Assembly (NCBI RefSeq): GCF_029335975.1
Contig: NZ_JARJMT020000153.1
Location: forward strand, 1-34,214
Source: Tepidimonas sp.
Lineage (GTDB): Bacteria > Pseudomonadota > Gammaproteobacteria > Burkholderiales > Burkholderiaceae_C
DNA: 34,214 nt
Direction of reading: 5' to 3'
The position numbers were made by a program, and so were the translations under genes. Shown in pieces: positions 25,807 through 33,475 of the stretch; position 1 is the first letter of the stretch, and the number at the start of each line of letters is the position of its first letter. The notes beneath the pieces are model-generated. The model made no database searches. It was not told the origin of the DNA and worked only from the letters and a program-made list of their open reading frames with translations.

Positions 25807-26790
25807 ATGCCCATGGAACCGACGCTGCATCACCTGGCCGTCCCTGGCCCCCGCGCTGCACATGGCGGGCCCCGTCGCATCGCCTGGTGGGAGTGGAACG
25901 CCACCGGAGCCGCCCACCCCACCCATCTCGTCGTGTGCGTGCACGGCCTGTCGCGTCAGGCGCGCGACTTCGATATGCTGGCGCAGGCGCTGGCGCCGCA
26001 CATGGCTGTCGTGTGCGTGGATGTGGCCGGCCGCGGCTTGAGTGACTGGCTCGACGACCCGATGGCCTACCAAATTCCGACGTACGTCAGCGATCTGGCG
26101 GCGTTACTGGCCCACTTGCGGCAGCGCTACGCCGCAGCGGCTGGCGCCTGCGAGCCGCTTGCGTTGCGGATCGACTGGGTAGGCACCAGCATGGGTGGGT
26201 TGATTGGCATGGCGCTGGCGTCGCAGCCCGCCATGGGTTTGCGCCGCCTCGTGCTCAACGATGTCGGGCCGGTGATCGAGCGGGCTTCGCTGGAGCGCAT
26301 CGCGCAGTATCTGGGCCAGAGAACCGTCTACCCCAGCGAGCAGGCGGCAGCGGATGCGCTCTGGGAGGTGTCCCGCACCTTTGGTCCGCACACGCCACAG
26401 CAGTGGCTGGCGCTCACGCGCCCCATGCTGCGGCCGGTCGCCGGGGGATGGACGCTACACTACGATCCCGCCATCGCGGTGCCGTTTCGCGCCTTGCTGG
26501 AGATCGAGCGCGCAGCCCAGGCTGCAGACCCCGTCGCCGCAGCCCAGGCCCGCTCTGCAGCACAACAGATGGGCGAGGCAAGCCTGTGGGCGATGTACGA
26601 CGCCATCACCTGCCCCACGCTGCTGCTGCGCGGGGCCGAGTCGGATCTGCTGTCCCGTGCCACGGCCGTTGCCATGACGCAGCGCGGTCCGCGCGCGCGG
26701 CTGGTGGAGTTCGCTGGGGTGGGACACGCCCCGACGCTGGTGCAGCAGGACCAGGTACAGGTCGTGCAGGACTTCCTGCTGGCAGCATGA
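25807..26790 (+). CDS. Alpha/beta hydrolase
   Basis: A 327-residue alpha/beta-hydrolase-fold enzyme. The oxyanion-hole segment is VVCVHGLSRQARDF, the nucleophile elbow is GTSMGG with Ser128, an Asp is available in RGAESDLL, and the catalytic His is His307 in GVGHAP. The substrate is not known; esterase, lactonase and thioesterase roles are all possible. The start could be 25807 or 25813 (two ATGs two codons apart); neither has a good ribosome-binding site. Its stop overlaps the relA start as ATGA, so it is translationally coupled to relA, an unusual partnership. Divergent from bdhA. Confidence 0.85.
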   Translation: MPMEPTLHHLAVPGPRAAHGGPRRIAWWEWNATGAAHPTHLVVCVHGLSRQARDFDMLAQALAPHMAVVCVDVAGRGLSDWLDDPMAYQIPTYVSDLAALLAHLRQRYAAAAGACEPLALRIDWVGTSMGGLIGMALASQPAMGLRRLVLNDVGPVIERASLERIAQYLGQRTVYPSEQAAADALWEVSRTFGPHTPQQWLALTRPMLRPVAGGWTLHYDPAIAVPFRALLEIERAAQAADPVAAAQARSAAQQMGEASLWAMYDAITCPTLLLRGAESDLLSRATAVAMTQRGPRARLVEFAGVGHAPTLVQQDQVQVVQDFLLAA

Positions 26791-29003
26791 TCAGTCGCAT
26801 CCTCGAAGCGGACGAAGCCCCCGGTACGGCCCCGGCGATCACGTCTGCGCTGGCTGCGCCAGCCAACAGCGACGGCCGCGCTCTGCAGCGCGCCCGGGCG
26901 TTTGCCGAGCCCTTGCTCAGCGGCGAGGCGTTGGACAGCGGCGAGCCGACGCTCGACCATGCCGATGCCGTGGTCCAGATCTTGGGCCGCATCGGCGGCA
27001 CGCCCGATTTGCAAGCCTGTGTGTACTTGGTGTATGCCAGCCCCTATCTCGCGCGCCCGCGCGAAATGATCGCAAGGGCGTTCGGTGAAGCATTCGCCGA
27101 TGTCGCCATCGAGACCAATAAGCTCATCCAATTGCAGCGCCAGGCGCGCCAGCGCAGCGCGCCAGCCAACGCCGCCGCGTCCGCGCTGGATGCCGCCCAG
27201 ACCGAAAATGTGCGCAAGATGCTGCTGGCCTTCTCGCGCGACCTGCGTGTGGTACTGCTGCGGCTGGCCTCGCGGTTGCAGACGCTGCGCTACTGCGCTG
27301 CCGTCAAACGTCCGCCGGAGCGGGCGCTCGCCGCCGAGTCATTGCAGGTGTTTTCCCCGCTGGCCAACCGCCTAGGCATCTGGCAGCTCAAGTGGGAGCT
27401 GGAAGATCTGGCTTTCCGCTTTCTGGAACCCGACACTTACAAGCGCATCGCCAGCCTTCTCGACGAAAAACGGGCTGAGCGTGAGACCCTTGTCGAGCAG
27501 GTGCGCCAACGCCTGGAGCGCGAGCTGGCAGCCCTCGGCTTGACGGCGCAGGTTCAAGGGCGGCCCAAGCACATCTACAGCATCGTCAAGAAGATGCGCG
27601 GCAAGGCCCTCGATTTCGATCAGGTCTACGACCTGCGGGCGCTGCGCGTGATCGTGGAGACCGTTGACGACTGTTACCGGGTGCTGGCGTGGGTGCACGC
27701 GCAGTTCTCGCCGGTGCCCGATGAATTCGATGACTACATCGCCAAACCCAAGCCCAATGGCTATCAGTCGCTGCACACCGTGGTGCGTGACGAGCGGGGG
27801 CGCGCCTTCGAGATCCAGATCCGCACGCGCACCATGCACGAGCATGCCGAACATGGGGTGGCGGCGCACTGGGCCTACAAGGAGGCCGGCACCAAGGGCT
27901 ACGCGGGCGTGACGGCTGGCTCCGCGTATGACGCCAAGATCGCAGTGCTGCGCCAGCTGCTGGCCTGGCAGCGCGACTTGAGCGGCCTGTCGCACGGCTT
28001 GTTCGACGACAGCATCTACGTGCTCACCCCGCAGGCGGCCATCGTCGAGTTGCCCAAAGGAGCCACGCCGGTCGATTTTGCCTACGCGGTGCACACCGAT
28101 TTAGGTCATCGCTGCCGTGGCGCGCGCGTCGATGGGCAGATGGTGCCCCTGAACACCCCGCTGGCCAACGGCCAGACAGTGGAAATTCTGGCAGCCAAAG
28201 ACGGCGGGCCGTCGCGCGATTGGCTCAACCCCGAGGCAGGCTATCTGGTCAGTCACCGCGCCAAGGCCAAGGTGCGCGCCTGGTTCAATGCGCAGGCCGC
28301 GGCCGACAACATCGCACGCGGCCGCGAGCAGGTCGAACGGGTGCTGCAGCGCGAGGGCAAAACCGCCGTCAAGCTCGACGACCTGGCGCTAGAGCTGGGG
28401 TTCGAGACCCCGGACGACCTGTTCGAAGCCGTAGGCAAGGAGGCTTTGACGCTGCGCGCCATCGAGCAGCGGCTCCATCGCGCCGAGCCGACGCCAGCGC
28501 CCGATGAACTGGTGCTGAAAAAGGCGCGCACTCAGCCCGGCGGACGCTCCGGTGGCGTGCTGGTGGTGGGGGTGGGGGCGCTCATGACCACGCTGGCGCG
28601 CTGCTGCAAGCCTGCGCCGCCCGACGACATTCGCGGCTTCGTCACCCGTGGCAAGGGCGTAAGTGTGCACCGCGCCGACTGCCCCGATTTTTTGGCCCTG
28701 GCCCGCCGCCAGCCTGGTCGGGTGATCGAAGTGGAGTGGTCTGGCAGCCCTCCCGTCGGTCCCCATGCCCCCGTGTATGCGGTGGACGTGGGCGTGCAGG
28801 CGCAGGACCGGCAGGGCCTGTTGCGCGACATTTCGGAGGCTTTTGCGCGCGAGAAGATCAACGTCATCGGCGTGCAAACCCAATCCGTCAAAGGCGTGGC
28901 GTGGATGACCTTTACCGTTGAGGTGAGCGACGCGACTCGCGTCAGCCGCGTCATGTCGGTGCTGGCGGACGTGCCGGGCGTGCAGAAAGTTTGGCGCCGC
29001 TGA
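26787..29003 (+). CDS. relA: (p)ppGpp synthetase, RelA type
   Basis: Ribosome-associated enzyme making (p)ppGpp from ATP and GDP/GTP when amino acids run short. The 738-residue protein has the long RSH layout: a pseudo-hydrolase domain, a synthetase domain with RPKHIYSIVKKM and PDEFDDYIAKPKPNGYQSLHT (about residues 310-330), TGS (about 410-470), a helical/zinc-finger region with RCCKPAPPDDIRGF, and a C-terminal ACT domain. EFDD is the EXDD form seen in RelA, not the RXKD of bifunctional SpoT. The HD metal site is missing where SpoT would have it, so hydrolysis is not expected. The ATG overlaps the upstream hydrolase stop. Confidence 0.94.
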   Translation: MISRILEADEAPGTAPAITSALAAPANSDGRALQRARAFAEPLLSGEALDSGEPTLDHADAVVQILGRIGGTPDLQACVYLVYASPYLARPREMIARAFGEAFADVAIETNKLIQLQRQARQRSAPANAAASALDAAQTENVRKMLLAFSRDLRVVLLRLASRLQTLRYCAAVKRPPERALAAESLQVFSPLANRLGIWQLKWELEDLAFRFLEPDTYKRIASLLDEKRAERETLVEQVRQRLERELAALGLTAQVQGRPKHIYSIVKKMRGKALDFDQVYDLRALRVIVETVDDCYRVLAWVHAQFSPVPDEFDDYIAKPKPNGYQSLHTVVRDERGRAFEIQIRTRTMHEHAEHGVAAHWAYKEAGTKGYAGVTAGSAYDAKIAVLRQLLAWQRDLSGLSHGLFDDSIYVLTPQAAIVELPKGATPVDFAYAVHTDLGHRCRGARVDGQMVPLNTPLANGQTVEILAAKDGGPSRDWLNPEAGYLVSHRAKAKVRAWFNAQAAADNIARGREQVERVLQREGKTAVKLDDLALELGFETPDDLFEAVGKEALTLRAIEQRLHRAEPTPAPDELVLKKARTQPGGRSGGVLVVGVGALMTTLARCCKPAPPDDIRGFVTRGKGVSVHRADCPDFLALARRQPGRVIEVEWSGSPPVGPHAPVYAVDVGVQAQDRQGLLRDISEAFAREKINVIGVQTQSVKGVAWMTFTVEVSDATRVSRVMSVLADVPGVQKVWRR

Positions 29004-29020
29004 TGGAAAGCCTCTTTTTC

Positions 29021-29029
29021 TGTTATTAT
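29021..29029 (+). promoter_or_regulatory. Candidate promoter of tRNA-Val
   Basis: TGT followed by TATTAT is an extended -10 element 38 bases before the mature tRNA and 18 bases after the relA stop. The bases right after it (CTCGGGTC) form a GC-rich discriminator, which is typical of stable-RNA promoters shut down by ppGpp. Confidence 0.5.
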
Positions 29030-29067
29030 CTCGGGTCTGTCGATGCATCGATTTGCTCAGACAAGAC

Positions 29068-29144
29068 AGGCGCGTAGCTCAGCTGGTTAGAGCACCACCT
29101 TGACATGGTGGGGGTCGTTGGTTCGAGTCCAATCGCGCCTACCA
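29068..29144 (+). tRNA. tRNA-Val (anticodon GAC)
   Basis: A 77-base cloverleaf: acceptor stem AGGCGCG paired with CGCGCCT, D-arm with GCTCAGCTGGTTAGAGC, anticodon stem CCACC/GGTGG around the loop TTGACAT (anticodon GAC, reading GUC and GUU), T-arm with GGTTCGAGTCC, and an encoded CCA end. The body closely resembles E. coli tRNA-Val(GAC). Confidence 0.97.
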
Positions 29145-29158
29145 GGCATCCCGTGCGC

Positions 29159-29194
29159 AAAGGCCCGAAGCACCCTTCGGGCCTTTGTGTTTTT
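29159..29194 (+). terminator. Intrinsic terminator after tRNA-Val
   Basis: AAAGGCCCGAA (29159-29169) and TTCGGGCCTTT (29176-29186) make a perfect 11-base-pair stem with a 6-base loop, followed by GTGTTTTT. It separates the tRNA from dnaB. Confidence 0.93.
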
Positions 29195-29231
29195 GCGATC
29201 GGCGTTGTCCGTGGCCGTGCCGAGAGGGTGC

Positions 29232-29240
29232 TGCCACAAT
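29232..29240 (+). promoter_or_regulatory. Candidate extended -10 promoter for dnaB
   Basis: TGC followed by CACAAT, with eight bases to the dnaB ATG at 29249. As the tRNA terminator lies upstream, dnaB needs its own promoter and this is the best candidate. It implies a 5' leader of only one to three bases. Confidence 0.48.
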
Positions 29241-29248
29241 CCGGTCTC

Positions 29249-30667
29249 ATGATCCACGAATCGTCCTATCCCCCGCTGACCGATGCGGTCGTTCCCGAAT
29301 ACGATGACCCGCAACTGACCCAGTTGCGGGTGCCGCCACACTCGCTGGAAGCGGAGTCCAGCGTGTTGGGAGGGCTGTTGCTCGACAACGGAGCCTGGGA
29401 CCGCGTGGCGGATCTGCTGACCGAGACCGATTTCTATCGTCCCGAGCACCGGCGCGTGTTCGAGTCGATCGCTACCTTGGTCAATGCCAACAAGCCGGCC
29501 GACGTGATCACGGTGTATGAGCACCTGTCGAGCCTGGGTCGCGCCGACGACGTGGGGGGGCTGGCCTACCTAAACCAGCTCGCGCAGTTCGTGCCCAGCG
29601 CGGCCAACATCCGTCGTTACGCAGAGATCGTGCGCGAGCGCGCGATCCTGCGCAAGCTGATTGCCGTCAGCGACGACATTGCTTCGCAAGCGTTTGCGCC
29701 GCGAGGCAAGTCAGTGGCCACCATCCTGGACGAAGCGGAGCAAAAGATCCTGTCCATCGGCGAGGAAGGCAGCCGGATGAAGCAGGGCTTCCAATCCATG
29801 GACAAGCTGGTGGTGGAACTGCTCGACCGTGTGCAGGAGATGGCCGACAACCCCAACGACATCACCGGGGTGCCCACTGGCTTCATCGATCTGGATCGCA
29901 TGACCGCCGGCCTGCAGCCGGGCGATCTGATCGTGCTGGCGGCACGCCCGAGCATGGGGAAGACGGCCTTCGCCATCAACATCGCCGAGCACGTCGCTTT
30001 GCATGAAGGATTGCCGGTGGCAGTATTTTCGATGGAAATGGGCGCCGCTCAGTTGGCGGTGCGGGTCGTCGGTTCGATCGGCCGCATCAACCAAAGCCAT
30101 CTGCGCACGGGCAGGCTCGCACCGGACGAATGGCCACGCCTGACCGAGGCGATCGAAAAGCTGCGCCATGTCTCGCTCTACATCGACGAGACCCCGGGCT
30201 TGACGCCGTCGGAGCTGCGCGCCAATGCACGCCGGCTGGCACGCCAATGCGGCAAGCTCGGCTTGATCGTGGTGGACTATCTGCAGCTGATGAACGGTTC
30301 GGGTTCGAGTGAGGAAAACCGCGCCACCGAGCTGGGTGAAATTTCGCGCGGGCTGAAGATGCTGGCCAAAGAGCTGCAGTGCCCAGTGATCGCGTTGTCA
30401 CAGCTCAACCGCGGCGTGGAGCAGCGCACCGACAAGCGCCCGATGATGTCAGATCTGCGCGAGTCGGGGGCGATCGAGCAGGACGCGGACATCATCATGT
30501 TCATCTACCGCGACGAGTACTACACCAAGGATCAGTGTCGAGAGCCAGGCGTCGCCGAGATCATCATCGGCAAGCAACGCAACGGCCCGACGGGCACCGT
30601 CAAACTGGCGTTTTTGAGCGCGCTGACGCGCTTCGAGAATTTGGCTGGCTACGACAGTGGCTATTGA
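29249..30667 (+). CDS. dnaB: Replicative DNA helicase
   Basis: Hexameric helicase that unwinds DNA at the replication fork. The 472-residue protein has the N-terminal DnaB domain (from PPHSLEAESSVLGGLLLDN, about residues 28-130), a linker, and the RecA-like motor with Walker A ARPSMGKTAFA (about 231-241), FSMEM, Walker B LIVVDYLQLM (about 335-345) and the end QRNGPTGTVKLAFL. No intein is present. The start MIHESSYPP at 29249 is chosen because any longer in-frame start would run back through the terminator and into the tRNA. Confidence 0.96.
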   Translation: MIHESSYPPLTDAVVPEYDDPQLTQLRVPPHSLEAESSVLGGLLLDNGAWDRVADLLTETDFYRPEHRRVFESIATLVNANKPADVITVYEHLSSLGRADDVGGLAYLNQLAQFVPSAANIRRYAEIVRERAILRKLIAVSDDIASQAFAPRGKSVATILDEAEQKILSIGEEGSRMKQGFQSMDKLVVELLDRVQEMADNPNDITGVPTGFIDLDRMTAGLQPGDLIVLAARPSMGKTAFAINIAEHVALHEGLPVAVFSMEMGAAQLAVRVVGSIGRINQSHLRTGRLAPDEWPRLTEAIEKLRHVSLYIDETPGLTPSELRANARRLARQCGKLGLIVVDYLQLMNGSGSSEENRATELGEISRGLKMLAKELQCPVIALSQLNRGVEQRTDKRPMMSDLRESGAIEQDADIIMFIYRDEYYTKDQCREPGVAEIIIGKQRNGPTGTVKLAFLSALTRFENLAGYDSGY

Positions 30668-30668
30668 C

Positions 30669-30713
30669 TGTGGCGCGCCTACGCCGGAATTTGGCCGGGG
30701 TCTGCGCGCCACA
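30669..30713. terminator. Long inverted repeat between convergent dnaB and globin genes
   Basis: TGTGGCGCGC (30669-30678) and GCGCGCCACA (30704-30713) are a perfect 10-base inverted repeat enclosing 25 bases, which themselves contain a CCGG/CCGG hairpin. It begins right after the dnaB stop and ends eight bases before the globin stop, so both transcripts end in it. No T-tract is present, so it may act as a 3' stabiliser or a factor-dependent terminator. Confidence 0.5.
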
Positions 30714-30721
30714 AGGCCGCC

Positions 30722-31126
30722 TCAGGCCGTTGCAGCGGTGGTTACATTGACCATGTGGTCCGCCAGTTGCTGCAGCGCTTGCTCCAGAGCGCGACGCAAA
30801 TTTTCGTCGCCAACTTCCTCCGCCAGTGCCAAACGCATGCACAACATCCACTGATCGCGCTCTGATGCCCCGATCGCGTACGGCAGGTGGCGCATGCGCA
30901 GGCGCGCAGGGCCTCGTTTCTGGGTATACAGCGGCGGCCCCCCCAACCAGCCTGATAGGAACTCGAACAGGCTCTGACGCGCAACGTCCAGGCTGGGTGG
31001 ATGCAGCTTGCGCACACCCCAGGCTTCGGGTAACTCATCCATCAGATCATAGAAGCGGTTCACCAAACGCCGTACGGCAGCCTCGCCGCCGAGTGCCGCA
31101 TAGGGGGTGGTCGGTGGGATCGTCAC
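30722..31126 (-). CDS. Truncated haemoglobin, group II (TrHbO type)
   Basis: Small haem protein of 134 residues. Landmarks are the N-terminal YAALGGEAAVRRLVNRFYDLM with Tyr26 at the B10 position, the proximal His80 in RLRMRHLPYAIG, and Trp93 (G8) in RDQWMLCMRLAL, the combination typical of group II. Proteins of this class bind O2, NO or sulfide and are linked to oxidative and nitrosative stress defence. The start is GTG at 31126, with GAGGAGGT seven bases upstream; a longer frame to 31303 runs across the promoter described next. It is divergent from the sigma-54 activator. Confidence 0.9.
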   Translation of the reverse strand: MTIPPTTPYAALGGEAAVRRLVNRFYDLMDELPEAWGVRKLHPPSLDVARQSLFEFLSGWLGGPPLYTQKRGPARLRMRHLPYAIGASERDQWMLCMRLALAEEVGDENLRRALEQALQQLADHMVNVTTAATA

Positions 31127-31164
31127 AGAGACCTCCTCAGACGGGTGCAAAACCAACTCCACAT

Positions 31165-31185
31165 GTGGCCGCAACAGACGGCCAC
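31165..31185 (-). other. Hairpin in the globin 5' leader
   Basis: GTGGCC (31165-31170) and GGCCAC (31180-31185) are an inverted repeat with a 9-base loop. It lies between the predicted sigma-54 transcription start (about 31197) and the globin start codon, so it would fold in the leader RNA. It does not cover the ribosome-binding site. Confidence 0.4.
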
Positions 31186-31207
31186 GTTTCGCTCTGGCTG
31201 CGGCAGA

Positions 31208-31223
31208 TGCAGGATGCGTGCCA
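31208..31223 (-). promoter_or_regulatory. Sigma-54 (-24/-12) promoter for the globin gene
   Basis: The minus strand reads TGGCACG, then CATC, then CTGCA. This matches the sigma-54 consensus TGGCACG-N4-TTGCA at all but one base (C for the first T of the -12 element), with the GG and GC invariant pairs at the correct distance. Transcription would start near 31197, about 70 bases before the globin start codon. A sigma-54 activator is encoded divergently next to it. Confidence 0.72.
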
Positions 31224-31271
31224 ACCGGATGGCAGCCGCGCATCCCAGCGCAAGGTCGCCAGATATCCCCA

Positions 31272-31286
31272 ACACCGGTTTGGTGT
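31272..31286. promoter_or_regulatory. Candidate activator-binding site (upstream activating sequence)
   Basis: ACACC (31272-31276) and GGTGT (31282-31286) form an inverted repeat with a 5-base centre, about 50-65 bases upstream of the -24 element of the globin promoter. This is the region where enhancer-binding proteins bind as dimers. It is also close to the start of the activator gene, so self-regulation is possible. Confidence 0.45.
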
Positions 31287-31331
31287 CGCCATTTGGCAGA
31301 CAATCATGGCAGATGTTAAAGGATGGTCTTT

Positions 31332-32699
31332 ATGAATCCGCTGCCCGAACTCGCTGCCTTCCTCGAAAGCTTGCCAGAGCCCCATATTTTGTTCGACCGC
31401 GAGTACCGCATCTTGGCGGCCAACAGCGCATATCGACTCGCATTCAGTCCGCAGCAAGAGGTGGTCGGACGGCGCTGCTTTGAAGTTTCCCACCATTTCG
31501 ATCGGCCATGCGATCAAGCCGGTGAGTCGTGTCCGCTGGCGCAGTCATTGCGCTCCCATGCCCGCGAGCGCGTCCTGCATTTGCATCACACCCCCAAGGG
31601 CGAGGAGTATGTGAACATCGAGCTGACCCCGCTGCCTGATGGGCAGGGACAGCTGAACTATTTCGTCGAGAAGATGGCTGCGCTGCCCAGCGTTCATCCG
31701 CGCGCAGGCGAGGAAATAGCCCTGGTGGGCCGCTCGCCAGCGTTTCAGCGTATGCTCGCGCGTGTGGCGCGCGTGGCGCCATCGCAAGCCAATGTCCTGC
31801 TGTTGGGCGAGTCCGGCACGGGCAAAGAGCTGGTGGCGCGGGCCATCCACGAGGGCAGCCCGCGCGCTGCGCGTGCGCTGGTGGTTGTGGATTGTTCCAG
31901 CCTTCCCGAGGCGCTGTTCGAGTCGGAGGTTTTTGGGCACGAAAAGGGCGCTTTCACCGGCGCCACGCATGCCAAGATCGGGCTCGCCGAGGTGGCCAAC
32001 GGCGGCACGCTGTTTTTGGACGAGGTGGGCGATATCCCGTTGTCGATGCAGGTCAAACTGCTGCGGTTGTTGGAGTCTGGCACATTCCGCCGCGTCGGCA
32101 GCACCGAGTTGCGACGCACCGATGTGCGGGTCATAGCGGCCACCCACCGCGACCTCGATGCGCTGATGCAGCAAAATCGGTTTCGCGAGGATTTGTACTA
32201 CCGCTTGTCGACCTTTCCCATCCATTTGCCGCCACTGCGCGAGCGACGCGAAGACATCCCCTTGCTGGCAGCGGCTCTGCTGCAGCGCATGCTGCCTCAG
32301 CGGCGCCTGAGCCTGCATCCCGAAGCGCTGGCGTTGTTGCTGGCTCATCCCTTTGCAGGCAATGTCCGAGAGCTGCGCAATATCCTCGAGCATGCCGCCC
32401 TGTGGTGCGACGGTGATGAAATCTTGCCAGAGCATGCCCAGGAAGCCCTGAGCGCCAGCTGTGCGGGTGCGGCCAACCGCGCCCTGCCGATGCCGCCACG
32501 GACGCCGGTGACATCGAAGACCGACGCCGAGGCCGCGTGCACCGAGGCACTGCCGCGTGCACGCCGCGAGCAAGAGCGCGACATGCTGCAGCGCGCCTTG
32601 CAGGAATACCCAGGCAGCCGTGCGATGCTGGCGGCTCGACTCGGCATCAGTGAGCGAACCTTGTATCGCAAGCTCAAAGCGCACGGGCTGCTGGGCTAG
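31332..32699 (+). CDS. PAS-domain sigma-54-dependent transcriptional activator
   Basis: Bacterial enhancer-binding protein of 455 residues. Residues about 5-115 are a PAS-like sensor with a Cys/His cluster (Cys49, His54, His55, Cys60, Cys67). The AAA+ domain has Walker A GESGTGKE (159-166), the sigma-54 contact loop GAFTGA (206-211) and Walker B GGTLFLDE (224-231). A Fis-type helix-turn-helix (about 430-452; ARLGISERTLYRKLKAHG) ends the protein. The ATG at 31332 is preferred over 31323 because AAAGGA (31318-31323) sits eight bases before it. There is no two-component receiver, so the PAS domain must sense directly. The divergent globin with a -24/-12 promoter is the likely target; the sulfide dehydrogenase genes nearby may also be. 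Confidence 0.92.
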   Translation: MNPLPELAAFLESLPEPHILFDREYRILAANSAYRLAFSPQQEVVGRRCFEVSHHFDRPCDQAGESCPLAQSLRSHARERVLHLHHTPKGEEYVNIELTPLPDGQGQLNYFVEKMAALPSVHPRAGEEIALVGRSPAFQRMLARVARVAPSQANVLLLGESGTGKELVARAIHEGSPRAARALVVVDCSSLPEALFESEVFGHEKGAFTGATHAKIGLAEVANGGTLFLDEVGDIPLSMQVKLLRLLESGTFRRVGSTELRRTDVRVIAATHRDLDALMQQNRFREDLYYRLSTFPIHLPPLRERREDIPLLAAALLQRMLPQRRLSLHPEALALLLAHPFAGNVRELRNILEHAALWCDGDEILPEHAQEALSASCAGAANRALPMPPRTPVTSKTDAEAACTEALPRARREQERDMLQRALQEYPGSRAMLAARLGISERTLYRKLKAHGLLG

Positions 32700-32729
32700 G
32701 CCGCAGCCCGCGGCAGGCCCGCGCCCCAC

Positions 32730-33458
32730 CTAACGCCGACGTTCGACGCCGAGATCGGCGTAATAACGGGCCAACGCCTCGATTTCGGAGCGGCTGAGCC
32801 GCTCAGCAAAAAAACGCATGCCTTTGGCGACGTCGTTGTTGCGTTGTCCACCGTGGTAGTGCAACATCGTGCGCACAAAGTACAGCGGATTTTGGCCTGC
32901 CAACGCCGGCGCTTCTAGCTTACCGCCTTGACCAGCGACACCATGGCAGCTGGCACACGGTGTGATCAGGCGTTGTGGATCGCCTCGACGCACCAGTTGC
33001 TCCGCAACCTGGGTTGTGGTGTCTTTCCCTGCACGCGCCGCCTGCTCCGGTCGCGGTGGTGGCAAGCTGGCGTAGTAGGCTGCCACATCCGCGATCTGTT
33101 GCGGTGAGAGCATCTGCGCGACATCGCGCATCAGTTGCGCACCCTGAGTCTCAAGACGGCGGCCTTGCTGGTAGTCCAGCAGCATTTTGGCCGTGTAGCT
33201 GGCTTTTTGGCCCGCCAAGTGCGCCCAATTTTGGGTCGGCGCCACACCGGCCTCACCATGGCACGAGGCACAAAACATCCGCTGGTGCACCTGTTCACCG
33301 CGCCTGGGGTCGGCTGCAGGCAGCGCCGATAAGGCTTGCCGCAGGCTCGCGCTGGTCCATTCGGCAGCGCTGGTCGTATGTGCGCCAGCCGCATGCGCCA
33401 AGCCATTGGTACCCAGCAATGCTACTGCAGTCAGCCAGGGGACGATCAAGCGTTGCAT
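32730..33458 (-). CDS. fccA: Dihaem cytochrome c, probable FccA subunit of flavocytochrome c
   Basis: Periplasmic c-type cytochrome of 242 residues with a signal peptide (residues 1-24, cleavage after AHA-A). Two haem-binding sites CASCH are at Cys63 to His67 and Cys168 to His172, in two similar c4-like domains; candidate Met ligands follow in LMRDVAQM and KGMRFF. It lies 17 bases after fccB on the same strand, so it is probably the electron-accepting subunit of flavocytochrome c sulfide dehydrogenase. AGGGA six bases before the ATG at 33458 fixes the start; two further upstream in-frame ATGs are less well placed. A stand-alone cytochrome c4 is the alternative. Confidence 0.82.
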   Translation of the reverse strand: MQRLIVPWLTAVALLGTNGLAHAAGAHTTSAAEWTSASLRQALSALPAADPRRGEQVHQRMFCASCHGEAGVAPTQNWAHLAGQKASYTAKMLLDYQQGRRLETQGAQLMRDVAQMLSPQQIADVAAYYASLPPPRPEQAARAGKDTTTQVAEQLVRRGDPQRLITPCASCHGVAGQGGKLEAPALAGQNPLYFVRTMLHYHGGQRNNDVAKGMRFFAERLSRSEIEALARYYADLGVERRR

Positions 33459-33475
33459 GTGCATTCCCTTTCGCA

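Noticed and set aside
26787-29003. Bifunctional SpoT assignment for the (p)ppGpp enzyme
   Set aside because: The hydrolase HD site is absent and the synthetase has EFDD (RelA form) rather than the RXKD form.
29105-29248. N-terminal extension of DnaB reaching back into the tRNA gene
   Set aside because: It would cross the tRNA 3' half and a strong terminator; DnaB family proteins start near the chosen ATG.
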